This document shows, one piece after another, positions 46,011 to 55,575 of a DNA stretch of 64,000 bases; the first letter of the stretch is position 1, and each line of letters opens with the position of its first letter. This stretch comes from Stentor roeselii (taxonomy: Eukaryota; Ciliophora; Heterotrichea; Heterotrichida; Stentoridae), in assembly GCA_006503475.1 (NCBI GenBank), contig RSEH01000201.1, positions 1 through 64,000 on the forward strand, written 5' to 3'. The notes under the pieces were generated by a model. It searched no databases, was not told the origin of the DNA, and was given only the letters and a program-made list of their open reading frames with translations. Position numbers and translations under genes: made by a program.

Positions 46011-47276
46011 TCATGTTTCTAATTTAACATATATTAAAACTACAGCTATTTGGTCCAAGACTTCAGCCAAACTAACTCGATTCGCGTTATTTTCTTTAAA
46101 CAAGAACCAACTTTTCCCTCTTTTCACATAAATCGTAAAAACCTCTTCATTTCTCGGGTCTTCACAAACAACAGCATTTAAAGTAAAAATTTTTCCTAAA
46201 ATTTCCATGATTTTCCGATACCTCATCTTATTCCAAACCTTATAAGTATAAGGAATGTCTCTTTTTCTAACAAGTTTAAAACAAATCACATCCCTAACCT
46301 GAACAACTTTTCTATTTCTGCATAAAAATTCTTTACAATATTCACAATTTCCTTCAATTCTTGCATCATCAAATGTTTCTTTAACAGCGATTTCCAAATT
46401 TTTATGAATTTGAAGTTCGACATTCCAAACATCAATCATTTCCAAGTCAACCTTTCCACAACTAAAACATTCAGACTTCATTTCAACCAAGACCTTAACC
46501 GACTGTGAAACTTGATCATTTTCTCCTTCCCTACAAACAACATTCAAAACATCAGTCCATTCAAAGTCTTTCTTCATTCCAACAACTTTCATCAAAGACT
46601 CAAGCGAAACAGATTTCAAAATACAAAATTTTTCATTCATCATTTTCAAGACAAGTTTATTCAAAACTTGTAAAAATCTCGAAGTTTTAGAACTTTGAAG
46701 AAAATTCTGAAAAACCTGAAGTCCCAGCAAGACATTTAAAAAAATCAAAGATTTGTTCAGTTCAGGTGAAACTGCGAAAAATCCGAAAATATTACAAAAA
46801 AAAGTAGAAGTTTCAGTAGTTTCGACTTGGTTCAGCTGAAAAGGCTTGGATTTTAATGTGCTGAGACTTTCAAGACTTGCTCTTGTGGTGCAGGGACTTG
46901 ATAGATAATGAGGAATTGACACTGAAGAAGAAACGGATTTCAGGTCAAAAGGAGATTTCAACTCGATTGGACTCTCTGAACCGTATTTCGCGTTAAAAAA
47001 AATCCATTGTTGGATGTTTAAGATTTTGTAGTCTTTCGGGTACTTTAGACCTGCCTTCAAAGAATTTCCTTGCAAAAGGCTTTTGGTTCGCATCACTCCT
47101 GGACTTTCCCCTGATGATAATGAACTCTGCCATGACTCAAACCATGAGGATTCGACTATGAAGTACTTGCTGGATTTTAATAGGCCTAAAGAATGGAATT
47201 CTGATTGTTCTTCTTTACTGGAAAATTCTAGTTTTAAGGAACTTTTTCTTCTTGCTTTTGGAATTGTTTGATGCAT
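46011..47276 (-). CDS. DUSP-domain protein with degenerate USP-like domain (421 aa)
   Basis: USP enzymes remove ubiquitin with a Cys/His/Asp triad; DUSP domains often stand before them. Residues about 35-105 fit a DUSP: KYFIVESSWFESWQSSL, a proline-gly turn, then DYKILNIQQWIFFNAKYGSE. Residues about 165-420 look like a USP fold: CFSCGK and CEYCKE match the paired zinc knuckles, and TLNAVVCEDP, TIYVKRGKSWFLFKENN and VSLAEVLDQIAVVLIYVK match the USP end. I see no Cys box, and the usual GHY is replaced by EVFTIY, so it is probably inactive. It may still bind ubiquitin. It ends in TGA. Confidence 0.65.
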   Translation of the reverse strand: MHQTIPKARRKSSLKLEFSSKEEQSEFHSLGLLKSSKYFIVESSWFESWQSSLSSGESPGVMRTKSLLQGNSLKAGLKYPKDYKILNIQQWIFFNAKYGSESPIELKSPFDLKSVSSSVSIPHYLSSPCTTRASLESLSTLKSKPFQLNQVETTETSTFFCNIFGFFAVSPELNKSLIFLNVLLGLQVFQNFLQSSKTSRFLQVLNKLVLKMMNEKFCILKSVSLESLMKVVGMKKDFEWTDVLNVVCREGENDQVSQSVKVLVEMKSECFSCGKVDLEMIDVWNVELQIHKNLEIAVKETFDDARIEGNCEYCKEFLCRNRKVVQVRDVICFKLVRKRDIPYTYKVWNKMRYRKIMEILGKIFTLNAVVCEDPRNEEVFTIYVKRGKSWFLFKENNANRVSLAEVLDQIAVVLIYVKLET

Positions 47277-47488
47277 TTATTAGGATTTTTTAGATAAATA
47301 TTTGGAAAGGTTTTTGAGAAGAGAAGTTTTGAGTTTTTTGAGGAAATTTTAAAATTTTTAATTTGAAGAAATTTTAAATTCCGTCATTTCGATAATTTTA
47401 AATTTTGGAGTAGTGATTTGGGATTGGGTCAGTTGTTTGCGGGTTTTAAAAGAATTATATTGTTCCATTCGTTATATTAAATAAACTA
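47277..47488. promoter_or_regulatory. Bidirectional promoter region
   Basis: 212 bases between two divergent starts. The plus-strand end reads TATATTAAATAAACTAATG at the start of the RINGv-FHA gene. No other motif singled out. Confidence 0.35.
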
Positions 47489-48700
47489 ATGTCTGATCAC
47501 TAGTAACACCTAGGCAGCGTTTCTATAAAGATTTTGACTTGGACGAAGGAGTCTCATGGACTCTTTGATTACGAGAGCAGCAGTATCATAAAACATGAAT
47601 TTAAAGTCACTTCAGACAGTTACCTACTACAATCCGAAGACTCAATAAGACTGATATCAAAGCCGATACCCCCTGAACGCGAAGATTCAAAATACCTTCT
47701 AAGCCTTTTAAAAACTCCAAAGTCCTTCACATTAGGCTGTAACGATTTAGAGTTCAAGCCAAAATCCTTAAAATACGAGAAATCCTGGCTAGTCCTAAAG
47801 AACCAAGACAATCAAGGTTACTGTCTATCAGAAGGAGACACAGTACGTCTGGGCAAAGCAAAACTTCGAATAAAAGAAATAAAAGGTCCTCACCTTTCAC
47901 GTCCATCCAAATACATTCCTTTTTCCAAGCACATCTTCCAAGGAGGCATCGGCGAAATGATCGAGTCAGACGACGACCCTCAAATAGTTCAGACCTTCAG
48001 CAGTCAAGACGAGGGAAACCAATGCCGAGTCTGTCTTCAAGAAGAGAACTCTTCTCAAAACCCTCTTATAAAGCCCTGCAAGTGCACAGGCTCAATGGCT
48101 CTTATTCACATCGAGTGCCTTCAGAAGTGGTTCACAAGTAAACTCACAGTTCGAGAGTTCGACAATGCGACCAGCTATTGTTGGAAAAAACTTAAATGTG
48201 AACTCTGCAAATATGACTACCCTGACCGTATTGAAGTCAATGGGGAAAAGTTTGACTTGATGGTGATGAATAAGCCGAGGGATAATTTTATCACTCTTGA
48301 AACGGGACTTAAGATGAATGACTCGAAAAATATCAATGTTATTTCGATTAGGGATAAAAAAAATATTAGACTTGGAAGAGCTCATGACTCTGATATTAGA
48401 CTTTCGGATATTTCGGTATCGAGGAATCATGCTAATGTACAGATCACGGAAGCTGGACTTTTTTTGAAAGATGTAAGTTCTAAGTTTGGAACACTTGTTA
48501 GGATCAAGAAACAGATTACTTTAACTGTTGGGTTTAAGTTTTCGATTCAATGTGGAAGGAACTTGATCACTATTTGTGTCAAGAAACCCTTTCGATTGTT
48601 TGGATGCTTTAGTAAGTGTTCGAGTAAAAAAAAGAGTGAGGAGGAGAATAGCAGGTCTTTTAGAGATGCTACTGATGAAAGTTTTAGTAATCAGTTTTAA
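47489..48700 (+). CDS. RINGv (MARCH-type) zinc finger plus FHA domain protein, one 15-nt intron
   Basis: Exons 47489-47502 and 47518-48700 give 398 aa. Downstream of the intron the first in-frame ATG is at 47959, which would lose the N-terminal third; splicing links a normal ATG (MSDHY) to the frame. RINGv, residues 174-235: Cys174, Cys177, Cys192, Cys194, His202, Cys205, Cys232, Cys235, the C4HC3 order. MARCH-type fingers recruit E2 enzymes. An FHA domain, which binds phosphothreonine, spans about 285-345 (LGRAHDSDIRLSD, SVSRNHANV, SSKFGT). An earlier segment (WLVLKNQ ... DTVRLGKAKLRI) also looks FHA-like. No membrane helix follows, unlike most MARCH proteins. It ends 22 bp from the convergent RING gene. 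Confidence 0.85.
47503..47517 (+). other. 15-nt intron near the start of the RINGv-FHA gene
   Basis: GTAACACCTAGGCAG, A at position 10, GT...AG. It interrupts codon 5 (TA|C). Without removal there is no ATG in frame with the conserved N-terminus. Confidence 0.75.
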
Positions 48701-48722
48701 TAGGTGTATATAGTTAGAATGG

Positions 48723-50600
48723 TTATGATATAAATTTTTTAAATAATATACCTGATATTGGACCGTAGAGGAGTCCGGTATTTTCATGCCCATTAAACAC
48801 TCGAAACTCAATACCTTCACTTTTAAAGTTAGTTCGAAATTCATCCAAATTACTTCCAGAAAACATAAAATACCTATCCAAAAACATCATCTCCACAGAA
48901 AACTTATTACCAATAACTTTCTGCCCAATTTTACAAAACTCAGCAGCTCCTCCAACAGAAAACTCTTGATTAACAACATTATAATTCCAATCTGTAACAC
49001 TAAAACTTCCCTTGACAGTTTCACTTCTATCAAGATGTCCAACACATCCGAAAATAATAAACCCTTTAATCTGTACAATTTCTTCAGTTTCAATACTCAT
49101 AAAATACTTTCCTCCTTGCAAAATCTGAGTATCAAAGACTCTTCGATCATCTCGAGAAACAGGGAAGATATTTTTGTACAAATTAAGAAAACCTCTAAAA
49201 TAAGCCTGTTTTTCAGGTAAATAAGAAAAATAGTTAAATTTCCTTGAATCTATCTTTTTTATGACATGTTCTAAACAATCATTTGTTTTATTTAAATCAC
49301 CAGGCAAAGTACAAAGACACTTTTTCTTCTGATCAGCTTTAATTTCAACCTGTCCTGACAACTCTACATCTAAAGGCAGAGATTTACTTAAAATCATCAT
49401 TAAAAGTCTTTTATTCAGTCTTGGGTAAAGCCTTGTGACAAGTTTTTGACTTGCTCTGCATTTACAGCTGATGACTGGACTTCTCATGCAATGACTGCAG
49501 ATAACACAATGACAAATCAACTTAAAAGGAAGAGCTCCTGGGACTTGAATAGAATTTTTACAAGATATGCAGTTTTTATTCATTTTTTTGAAAGTCAGCG
49601 CTAACACCCTAGATGAAACTTTTCGAGGCTTTAAACAAATTCTACAAGTTTTATCTGAAAGAAAACAAGAAAAACACTTGATGTGAAAACAACTTAGAAG
49701 TAAAGGGAACCTGCCACCAGTTGAGTAAAGTTTATCACAATCGATACAAGCAAGATTTTCAATAAAATTCAATTTTTTCTTAGCAACCATGACACAAACT
49801 TCTGCTAAAAATGCGAAATTCATTTGAGAATTATTAACTCGATGCTTTAAAACACTACTCCAAATCAAGTACCTGAAATTTTTTTTTGAGTTCAGTTCTG
49901 AAAGTTTTTTTTCTGCTAGTTGACTTAAGTTTTTCCCGGAAATTTCAATTAAATGGTTTTGGTTTGTATAAGGAAGGTCTGAAGTGCATTTTTGACACAA
50001 AATATGAAAATTGTTGGAATCGAATCTTAAGGAGGACTCGGGAGATTCTGAATGAAAAGATTTGAAATCACATTCAAATGAACTTCGATTGTAAAAAGAT
50101 AGGAACTTTAAAGCACGGTATTGGCTCATTATATCTTTGTCCATCGTTAAAATGATGAATTTTCGAGATGGCTTTGTCATCAGATCTTTTGTGTCGAGGT
50201 ACTTCTTTTGAAGCATTCCGTGCATTGTTTCTTCGAGTTTATCCAGGGGGACTATATCTTTCAGGTTGTTGAAAAATTTTTCTTCTTTATTGTTAGAACA
50301 GAATTCACAGAAAACTATTTCGAGGGATTTATTGAAGTTAAAGGTTTTTCTTAAATGGATGGGGCAGAAAAGTTGTAATTCTTCGAGTTTTTCTTTAAGG
50401 ATTGGGTGAACCAAAAGTGAATCAGAAGAAGATTGACAAATATCACAAAGAATCCTGGAACTAATACTCAATTTCTCATCCCTCTCTTTATCCTTCTCAT
50501 CAGCACAAGCCCTACAAACAGTATGTCCACAAGAGTACATCATAGGACTTCTTTCCTCCAAATCAAAGAAATCATAGCATAAACTACACAAAAAATCCAT
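48723..50600 (-). CDS. RING-type zinc protein with C-terminal PHR-like domain (copy 3, 625 aa)
   Basis: Third member of the family at 40828 and 42905. The start is set at MDFLCSLC (50600); codons upstream lack an ATG. The N-terminal RING is the most regular of the three: Cys-x2-Cys (CSLC), CGHTVCRAC, then CDICQ. A central RING-like part (CIDCDKLY ... CFHIKCFSC ... CRICLK) and a further one (CISCKNSI ... CHCVICSHC) follow. The C-terminal part has IKGFIIFG, SVEMMFLDRYFMFSGS, IEFRVF and GPISGILF, the PHR-like pattern. It shares a 23-bp gap with the divergent dynein light chain gene. Confidence 0.74.
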   Translation of the reverse strand: MDFLCSLCYDFFDLEERSPMMYSCGHTVCRACADEKDKERDEKLSISSRILCDICQSSSDSLLVHPILKEKLEELQLFCPIHLRKTFNFNKSLEIVFCEFCSNNKEEKFFNNLKDIVPLDKLEETMHGMLQKKYLDTKDLMTKPSRKFIILTMDKDIMSQYRALKFLSFYNRSSFECDFKSFHSESPESSLRFDSNNFHILCQKCTSDLPYTNQNHLIEISGKNLSQLAEKKLSELNSKKNFRYLIWSSVLKHRVNNSQMNFAFLAEVCVMVAKKKLNFIENLACIDCDKLYSTGGRFPLLLSCFHIKCFSCFLSDKTCRICLKPRKVSSRVLALTFKKMNKNCISCKNSIQVPGALPFKLICHCVICSHCMRSPVISCKCRASQKLVTRLYPRLNKRLLMMILSKSLPLDVELSGQVEIKADQKKKCLCTLPGDLNKTNDCLEHVIKKIDSRKFNYFSYLPEKQAYFRGFLNLYKNIFPVSRDDRRVFDTQILQGGKYFMSIETEEIVQIKGFIIFGCVGHLDRSETVKGSFSVTDWNYNVVNQEFSVGGAAEFCKIGQKVIGNKFSVEMMFLDRYFMFSGSNLDEFRTNFKSEGIEFRVFNGHENTGLLYGPISGILFKKFIS

Positions 50601-50623
50601 TCTATTCAAAAGTGTTAATAAAA
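50601..50623. promoter_or_regulatory. 23-bp intergenic gap between divergent start codons
   Basis: Only TCTATTCAAAAGTGTTAATAAAA-type AT-rich sequence separates the ATG of the RING gene (minus) from that of the dynein light chain gene (plus). Promoter elements for at least one gene must lie inside the other's coding sequence, or one transcript must start at or near its ATG. Confidence 0.6.
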
Positions 50624-50953
50624 ATGCAACACGAATCCTTTGCCGCAATCAAAGAAGAAATCGCATCAAACGTGAATAAAAACGTAAATTCCTTCTTAAC
50701 CAACAAGGAATACAACCAAGACGAGGTCCAGAACTGGACTGCGCAGCTTTCTGAAGATATTGTGAAGACTCTAAAGTCAACCAGCAGTAATTTTAAGTTC
50801 TGTGTGTCTTGTGTAATTTTACAAAAGGGAGACGCGGGTATGCACATCAGTACTACTTGCTATTGGGACAGCAATGTTGATGGAAGCGTCGCTATCAAGT
50901 GTGAGAATGCCTCGATGTACTGCATAGTTAACATATTTGGAGTTGCCTTTTAA
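50624..50953 (+). CDS. DYNLT: Tctex-type dynein light chain (109 aa), copy 1
   Basis: A light chain of axonemal or cytoplasmic dynein that dimerises and links intermediate chains and cargo. The product has the family length and hallmarks: QNWTAQLSEDIVKTL, FKFCVSCVILQKGDAG, STTCYWDSNVDGS and the end MYCIVNIFGVAF. The start is the ATG after TTAATAAAA; upstream codons begin only with GTG. It differs from copy 2 (57870) by one residue (Val/Met at about position 64) but by many silent changes, so both are under purifying selection. It is divergent from the RING gene 23 bp away. Confidence 0.95.
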   Translation: MQHESFAAIKEEIASNVNKNVNSFLTNKEYNQDEVQNWTAQLSEDIVKTLKSTSSNFKFCVSCVILQKGDAGMHISTTCYWDSNVDGSVAIKCENASMYCIVNIFGVAF

Positions 50954-51480
50954 ATAGATTAGTTTAAATGAAGACTTCTAGAATAGGGTATTATTTGGAT
51001 TGTTTTTATGAGGAGGGTTTGGTGGGTTGGGGGGATATGGAAGAGGTTGATTGGAATGATGAAAGAGAGTGCCAGGCTTGAAAAGGTTCTTTTTAAACTG
51101 ATAACCTTACTGAAGATAATACTTGACATATTTTAATAGTTCTGTCTTATTCAACCTAATTAATAATATAAAACTTGTATAATTCCTCATCCAGCACGAT
51201 CTTTAAATCTTCCAAAAAAAAATTGAAAATCTTGACATTTATATTTTATTGCTCTGATCAGTAACACCCCTATAATCCTGAAAAACTCTTAAAAATACCT
51301 CCCCAATCACAAACCTAATCTCATCCACTTAAACTTTTTCCATAACTTCACTTATCTCACATCGAAACCTTCTAGAAACCTAAACAATTTACAAATTTTT
51401 CCAAAACTAACACCCTGGTTCTAAAATTCCAAATCTCCTCCGTTTAATGGTTAAAAATTTATAAAATCCTACATCAGACA
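50954..51480. other. Spacer upstream of cytidylyltransferase gene
   Basis: 527 bases, with C- and T-rich stretches on this strand from about 51.2 kb to the start at 51481. No gene seen. Confidence 0.35.
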
Positions 51481-52773
51481 ATGCCTGAACTTGTATTTGA
51501 GGACAAAGAAAGCTTTTTTATTACTTTAATGCAAGCAAGTGTCTACCTCTCATCAGATCCCCTTCTTTTTTCAAGGTGTTGCGAACTGGTTAATTCTCAG
51601 TCAGATAAGCCGATGATAATTCAGAACTCTTTCGAGAACTATAAAGAAGAACTAAAGCGATTCATAGAGTCGTTCACTTGTCTCTCTCCACAAGTATCAG
51701 ATAATTGTGACAGGATTTATATAGATGGATGCTGGGACATCATGCACAGCGGCCACTTCAACGCCATTCGCCAAGCCAAGATGCTGGGCAAGACCCTGGT
51801 CGTCGGTATTCACAACGACGAAGAAATAATGAGAAATAAAGGAATGCCAGTCATGAACAATGAAGAGCGAGTGGCGATGATAAAGGCCTGCAAGTGGGTT
51901 GATGAAGTAGTTGAAAACGCTCCTTATAGTGCAACGATGGACTGGCTGGATTCAGTCAACTGCAAGTATATAGCCCATGGCGATGATATCGCAATTAACT
52001 GCGACGGTCAAGACGCTTATGGACAGTTGAAGTCAGCAGGAAGGTTCAAAGTAATCAAAAGAACTGAAGGCATCTCAACTACAAGCATTGTTGGAAAACT
52101 GCTGCTGGAGACCAAAGAAAGTAAACAGTCAGTTTCTGAACACTTTGTCACGAATGATATTACTTTACAACCGACTTTCTTGGCAACGACTCGAAGAATC
52201 TTTGAGTTTTCGAATAAAGGAGTTAAACCGAAAGGAAGGGTGGTTTATATTGATGGGTCTTTTGATCTTTTTCATGTTGGACATGTGGAGACTTTGAAGA
52301 AAGCGAAAGCTTTGGGAGACTTCTTGATTGTTGGGGTTCATGATGATCAGACCGTCAACTTCCATAAAGGGTCCAACTACCCCATCATGAACTTATATGA
52401 AAGGGTTCTAAATGTCTTGGCTGTTAAATATGTCGATGAAGTCGTCATCGCTTCGCCTTGGGTCGTCACTGAAGACCTGTTGAAAAGTCTTAATATCAGC
52501 TTAGTTGTTCAGGGAACTATCAATAAACTTGACTTGGAAGTCGTCAAAACCAGGAAGCAAAGTTTGGATTATAATGATAACCAGGATCCTTATGAACTTC
52601 CGAAAAGACTTAGTATTTATCAGGAAGTACCTAGTGAAAGGAATATTGAAACTCAGCATATTATACAGAGGATTATTGATAATCGATTGAGACATCTCAA
52701 TAAGTTTAAGAGAAGTTCTAAAAAGGAGGAAAACTATTATGCGAATACTAAGACTTATATTGAAGAAATCTAG
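51481..52773 (+). CDS. PCYT2: Ethanolaminephosphate cytidylyltransferase (430 aa)
   Basis: Catalyses CTP + phosphoethanolamine to CDP-ethanolamine, the rate-setting step of the Kennedy pathway for phosphatidylethanolamine. It has the tandem cytidylyltransferase domains typical of the family: the first from residue 78 (YIDGCWDIMHSGH, HSGH at 89-92) with RTEGISTTSI at 194-203, the second from residue 254 (VVYIDGSFDLFHVGH, HVGH at 265-268). An unusual N-terminal extension of about 70 residues precedes the first domain and shows no motif I know. Length otherwise fits. No membrane segment, so probably cytosolic. A dead 3' copy lies at 55109. Confidence 0.95.
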   Translation: MPELVFEDKESFFITLMQASVYLSSDPLLFSRCCELVNSQSDKPMIIQNSFENYKEELKRFIESFTCLSPQVSDNCDRIYIDGCWDIMHSGHFNAIRQAKMLGKTLVVGIHNDEEIMRNKGMPVMNNEERVAMIKACKWVDEVVENAPYSATMDWLDSVNCKYIAHGDDIAINCDGQDAYGQLKSAGRFKVIKRTEGISTTSIVGKLLLETKESKQSVSEHFVTNDITLQPTFLATTRRIFEFSNKGVKPKGRVVYIDGSFDLFHVGHVETLKKAKALGDFLIVGVHDDQTVNFHKGSNYPIMNLYERVLNVLAVKYVDEVVIASPWVVTEDLLKSLNISLVVQGTINKLDLEVVKTRKQSLDYNDNQDPYELPKRLSIYQEVPSERNIETQHIIQRIIDNRLRHLNKFKRSSKKEENYYANTKTYIEEI

Positions 52774-53331
52774 AGATATTTAAGGATTTGATTTAAATGG
52801 GTTTGGGAATTAAATTTTTGAAGTTTTATGAGATTTTATATTTTTTAGAAGTATTTGAACTTTAGATTATTATTTGTAGTTAAATTGAGAATAATTATTG
52901 AGTCTTTTAGGGAGATATGAATCTAGATATTATAAAATCTCATAAAAACTATGGAAATCAACTAGTTGATTCAAATTCATATCAATTTTCACATACTAAA
53001 GTTAAATTATTAATTTAAACAATTAGACTTTATTGTGAAAAGTGATCAAACTCTCAAGAAAATATTAAAACAGTCATTTCAGATGTATATTTTAATCTTA
53101 GAAATATATCCTCATTATTAGAGGAGAAAACACTCTCAAGAAAAATTATTACGTTTTGTTAAATTATATATTTTAACTGAGTTTTCACTTTCTAGATATC
53201 GAATTTCTGTTTAAGCGTGATCTCTATCATTCAAATCTTGATCCCTCATATTTTTCCCTATTATCTCAAAAACAATTGAATCGATATCCTATTCAAAAGA
53301 GATAAAATTCTGATTTTCCATTTAATTCGCC
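52774..53331. other. Spacer inside first copy of duplicated unit
   Basis: AT-rich. Its parts align with 55576-56064 (for example TTTGATTTAAAT, GAACCTAGATAT/GAATCTAGATAT). Presumed promoter of the first carboxypeptidase gene near its right end. Confidence 0.45.
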
Positions 53332-54654
53332 ATGCTAATAATGTTCCAACAGGTGGTTTTCCTGATACATTTCTCAAGTGTATTTTCACAAACCTCTGAA
53401 AATCCTGCATCAAGTCGATTAAAAGATACAGACGATTCTTGGAACTATCTCGGAGTAACAGGCTATGCAGGTCTAATAACAATGAACCCATTGACAGGTT
53501 CTTCCTTATTCTACTGGCTATTTGAGTCAATTGACAGTAACATAACTACTGACTCACGTCCATTGATAATATGGTTAGAAGGAGGTCCAGGATGCACAGG
53601 AACTTTTAATATGATCTGGGAAGGTATATCTCCAATCCTGGTAAACAACAACACCCAGCCATTCAGAACCAATACCAACTACACCTGGTCAACAAGTTAC
53701 CATTTAATGTCAGTCGATTTCCCATACGGAACTGGTTATTCTTTCGCAAATTCCGCAACAGACGAGAAAAACACGACAATTGAATCAACTTATTATTTAT
53801 ACAGATTTTTATTCAAACTTGGCCAAAAGTACCCTCCCTGGTTCAATAGAGATATTTATATTTTAGGACACAGCGTCGCAGGACATTGGGTCACTGGACT
53901 AGGCTGGAACGTCTTACAACAAAACGGGAAAAACACTGGATTTAACATCAACTTGAAAGGAATCGGAGTAGGAGGAGCTTCTATTGATCCTTACAATCAA
54001 TGCCAGACTTATGCGAGCTATGCAGTTGCGAATTCACTTGTCAATGCAGACCAGGGTAAAATAATGAAGTACTACCAAGACCTTATGAGAACTCAAATAA
54101 ATCAAGGACTACTGGAACAAGCGAGTTATAATTTTGATAATATTGTTCAAGCCTTTGCTCAATTTAGTGATGGAGTGAATACTGAAAATGTTAGAATTTA
54201 TACAGATTATGATGAAAGTTTTTTTGATAACTGGATCACTTCTACAGCAATAAGGGAAATGCTGCATGTTGGAAGAACTTCGTGGGTTGGATGCAATGAT
54301 TCTATTCCTGAATACTTTGCAGGTGATGGTGCTAATTCAACTGCACCTTTATTGGAGTATATATTGAATAGCGGGGTTAAAGTGCTGCTTTACTCGGGAC
54401 AAGATGATTTTATTGGCAACTCGCCGAGTGTCGCTACAATGATCAGTGCGCTTAACTGGTCTGGTGTTTCCAGCTTTGAAAGTGCTCAGAAAAAAGTGTG
54501 GATGATTGATCAGAAGGTGGCTGGCTATGTTCAGTCAAATCAAAACCTTACCTTTGCCTTGGTTATTAAAGCTGGACACCTGACTTCTTATGACCAGCCT
54601 GCTGCTGTTAAAAACCTAGTAGAAAGATTTATAAATGGAACAGGATGGGATTAG
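53332..54654 (+). CDS. Serine carboxypeptidase, S10 family, copy 1
   Basis: S10 enzymes trim C-terminal residues of peptides in lysosomes, vacuoles or outside the cell. A signal-peptide-like N-terminus (FQQVVFLIHFSSVFSQ) is followed by WLEGGPGCTG (oxyanion hole), DFPYGTGYS, the nucleophile Ser181 in GHSVAGH, Asp359 in GQDDF and His416 in AGHLTSYDQP. The triad is present, but the neighbourhood is unusual: the standard GESYAG reads GHSVAG, GGPGCSS reads GGPGCTG, and the usual HM near the His reads HL. The start could equally be the ATG nine bases downstream, which matches copy 2. Several N-glycosylation sites (NNT, NYT, NST). Confidence 0.9.
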   Translation: MLIMFQQVVFLIHFSSVFSQTSENPASSRLKDTDDSWNYLGVTGYAGLITMNPLTGSSLFYWLFESIDSNITTDSRPLIIWLEGGPGCTGTFNMIWEGISPILVNNNTQPFRTNTNYTWSTSYHLMSVDFPYGTGYSFANSATDEKNTTIESTYYLYRFLFKLGQKYPPWFNRDIYILGHSVAGHWVTGLGWNVLQQNGKNTGFNINLKGIGVGGASIDPYNQCQTYASYAVANSLVNADQGKIMKYYQDLMRTQINQGLLEQASYNFDNIVQAFAQFSDGVNTENVRIYTDYDESFFDNWITSTAIREMLHVGRTSWVGCNDSIPEYFAGDGANSTAPLLEYILNSGVKVLLYSGQDDFIGNSPSVATMISALNWSGVSSFESAQKKVWMIDQKVAGYVQSNQNLTFALVIKAGHLTSYDQPAAVKNLVERFINGTGWD

Positions 54655-55108
54655 GATTAACTAATGATTAGAAGAATAATTTTGTTAAATAAGGTTTACT
54701 ATAGAATTATTTATGTTTGGTGAATTTTTTTGCATCTCTATTTTGTGATTGATCTTATATGAAGTTGTTTATTTATAGCAGAGATAAAATTCATGTTCAC
54801 AGTTCTTTCATTCAAGGCATCATTAACTAAAAAATTATCAAGATTTAAATACTTTTTAATTTTTCTTACCTTTAAATTTTTTCAATATAAAATAAAATTT
54901 TAATGTTCAACTTTATATTGAATTCAAAACCTCAAAATTCTGTTTACTCAAGGCGCAATCAAATAAACCACATTGTATCATTTACATTCCAACCTCAAAA
55001 TGAAAAATTTTTTAATAAAATGTGAAATTCTTCTATTCAAAAAGGGTTATGTTACTATATTACTACCCCTATTATATATAATCAAGCCTTAACTTGTTCC
55101 AAATTCGT
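54655..55108. other. AT-rich spacer between duplicated units
   Basis: No gene. The first ~40 bases resemble those after the stop of copy 2. Confidence 0.4.
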
Positions 55109-55575
55109 AACATGGAAACCTTTAGAAATCTAAAGACCTAAAGACTTTTTGTCAGAATTCATGAAGATAAGACCATCAAATCAATAAAGATCCAACCACT
55201 TCATCATGGACTTTTATGCAAGGGTTCTCAATATCTTGGCAATAATTATGTCCATAATGTCTAATTTTTCTCCTTGGATTATCACTGAAAACTTTGTTGA
55301 AAAGTCTTGTTAGCATCTTAAACATTCAGTGAATATGAATAAACTTGACTCGTAAGATGTCACATCAGGAAGAAGAGTTTGGATTATTATGATAATCAAG
55401 ATCCTTATAAACTTCCTAAATAACTTAGTATTTATAAGAAATCTCAGTGAAAGGAATTTTGAAAATTAGTATATTTTCAAAAATTTTGATAATCGATTAA
55501 GAATTCAATAAGTTTCAGAAAAGTTTAAATGGGAGAAAATTAATATGTGAATATTAAGACGTATATTCAGATATT
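55109..55575 (+). pseudogene. Dead 3' fragment of the ethanolaminephosphate cytidylyltransferase gene
   Basis: DNA aligns with 52281-52773: shared stretches include AGGGTTCTNAATNTCTTGGC, GTTGAAAAGTCTT, AATAAACTTGACT, GTTTGGATTATNATGATAA, GATCCTTATNAACTTCC and AACTTAGTATTTAT/GACTTAGTATTTAT. The copy begins inside the second catalytic domain, so it was never a complete gene here, and it contains stops and length changes. It marks the left part of the duplicated unit. Confidence 0.85.

Larger units (their letters stand above)
52281..54700 (+). repeat. Tandem duplication, unit 1 (cytidylyltransferase 3' end + carboxypeptidase)
   Basis: Matches 55109-57420 in the same order and orientation, starting inside the second cytidylyltransferase domain and ending about 40 bases after the carboxypeptidase stop. 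Confidence 0.8.

Noticed and set aside
52774-53331. Mobile element causing the cytidylyltransferase/carboxypeptidase duplication
   Set aside because: No terminal repeats, target duplications or transposase-like frame at either breakpoint.
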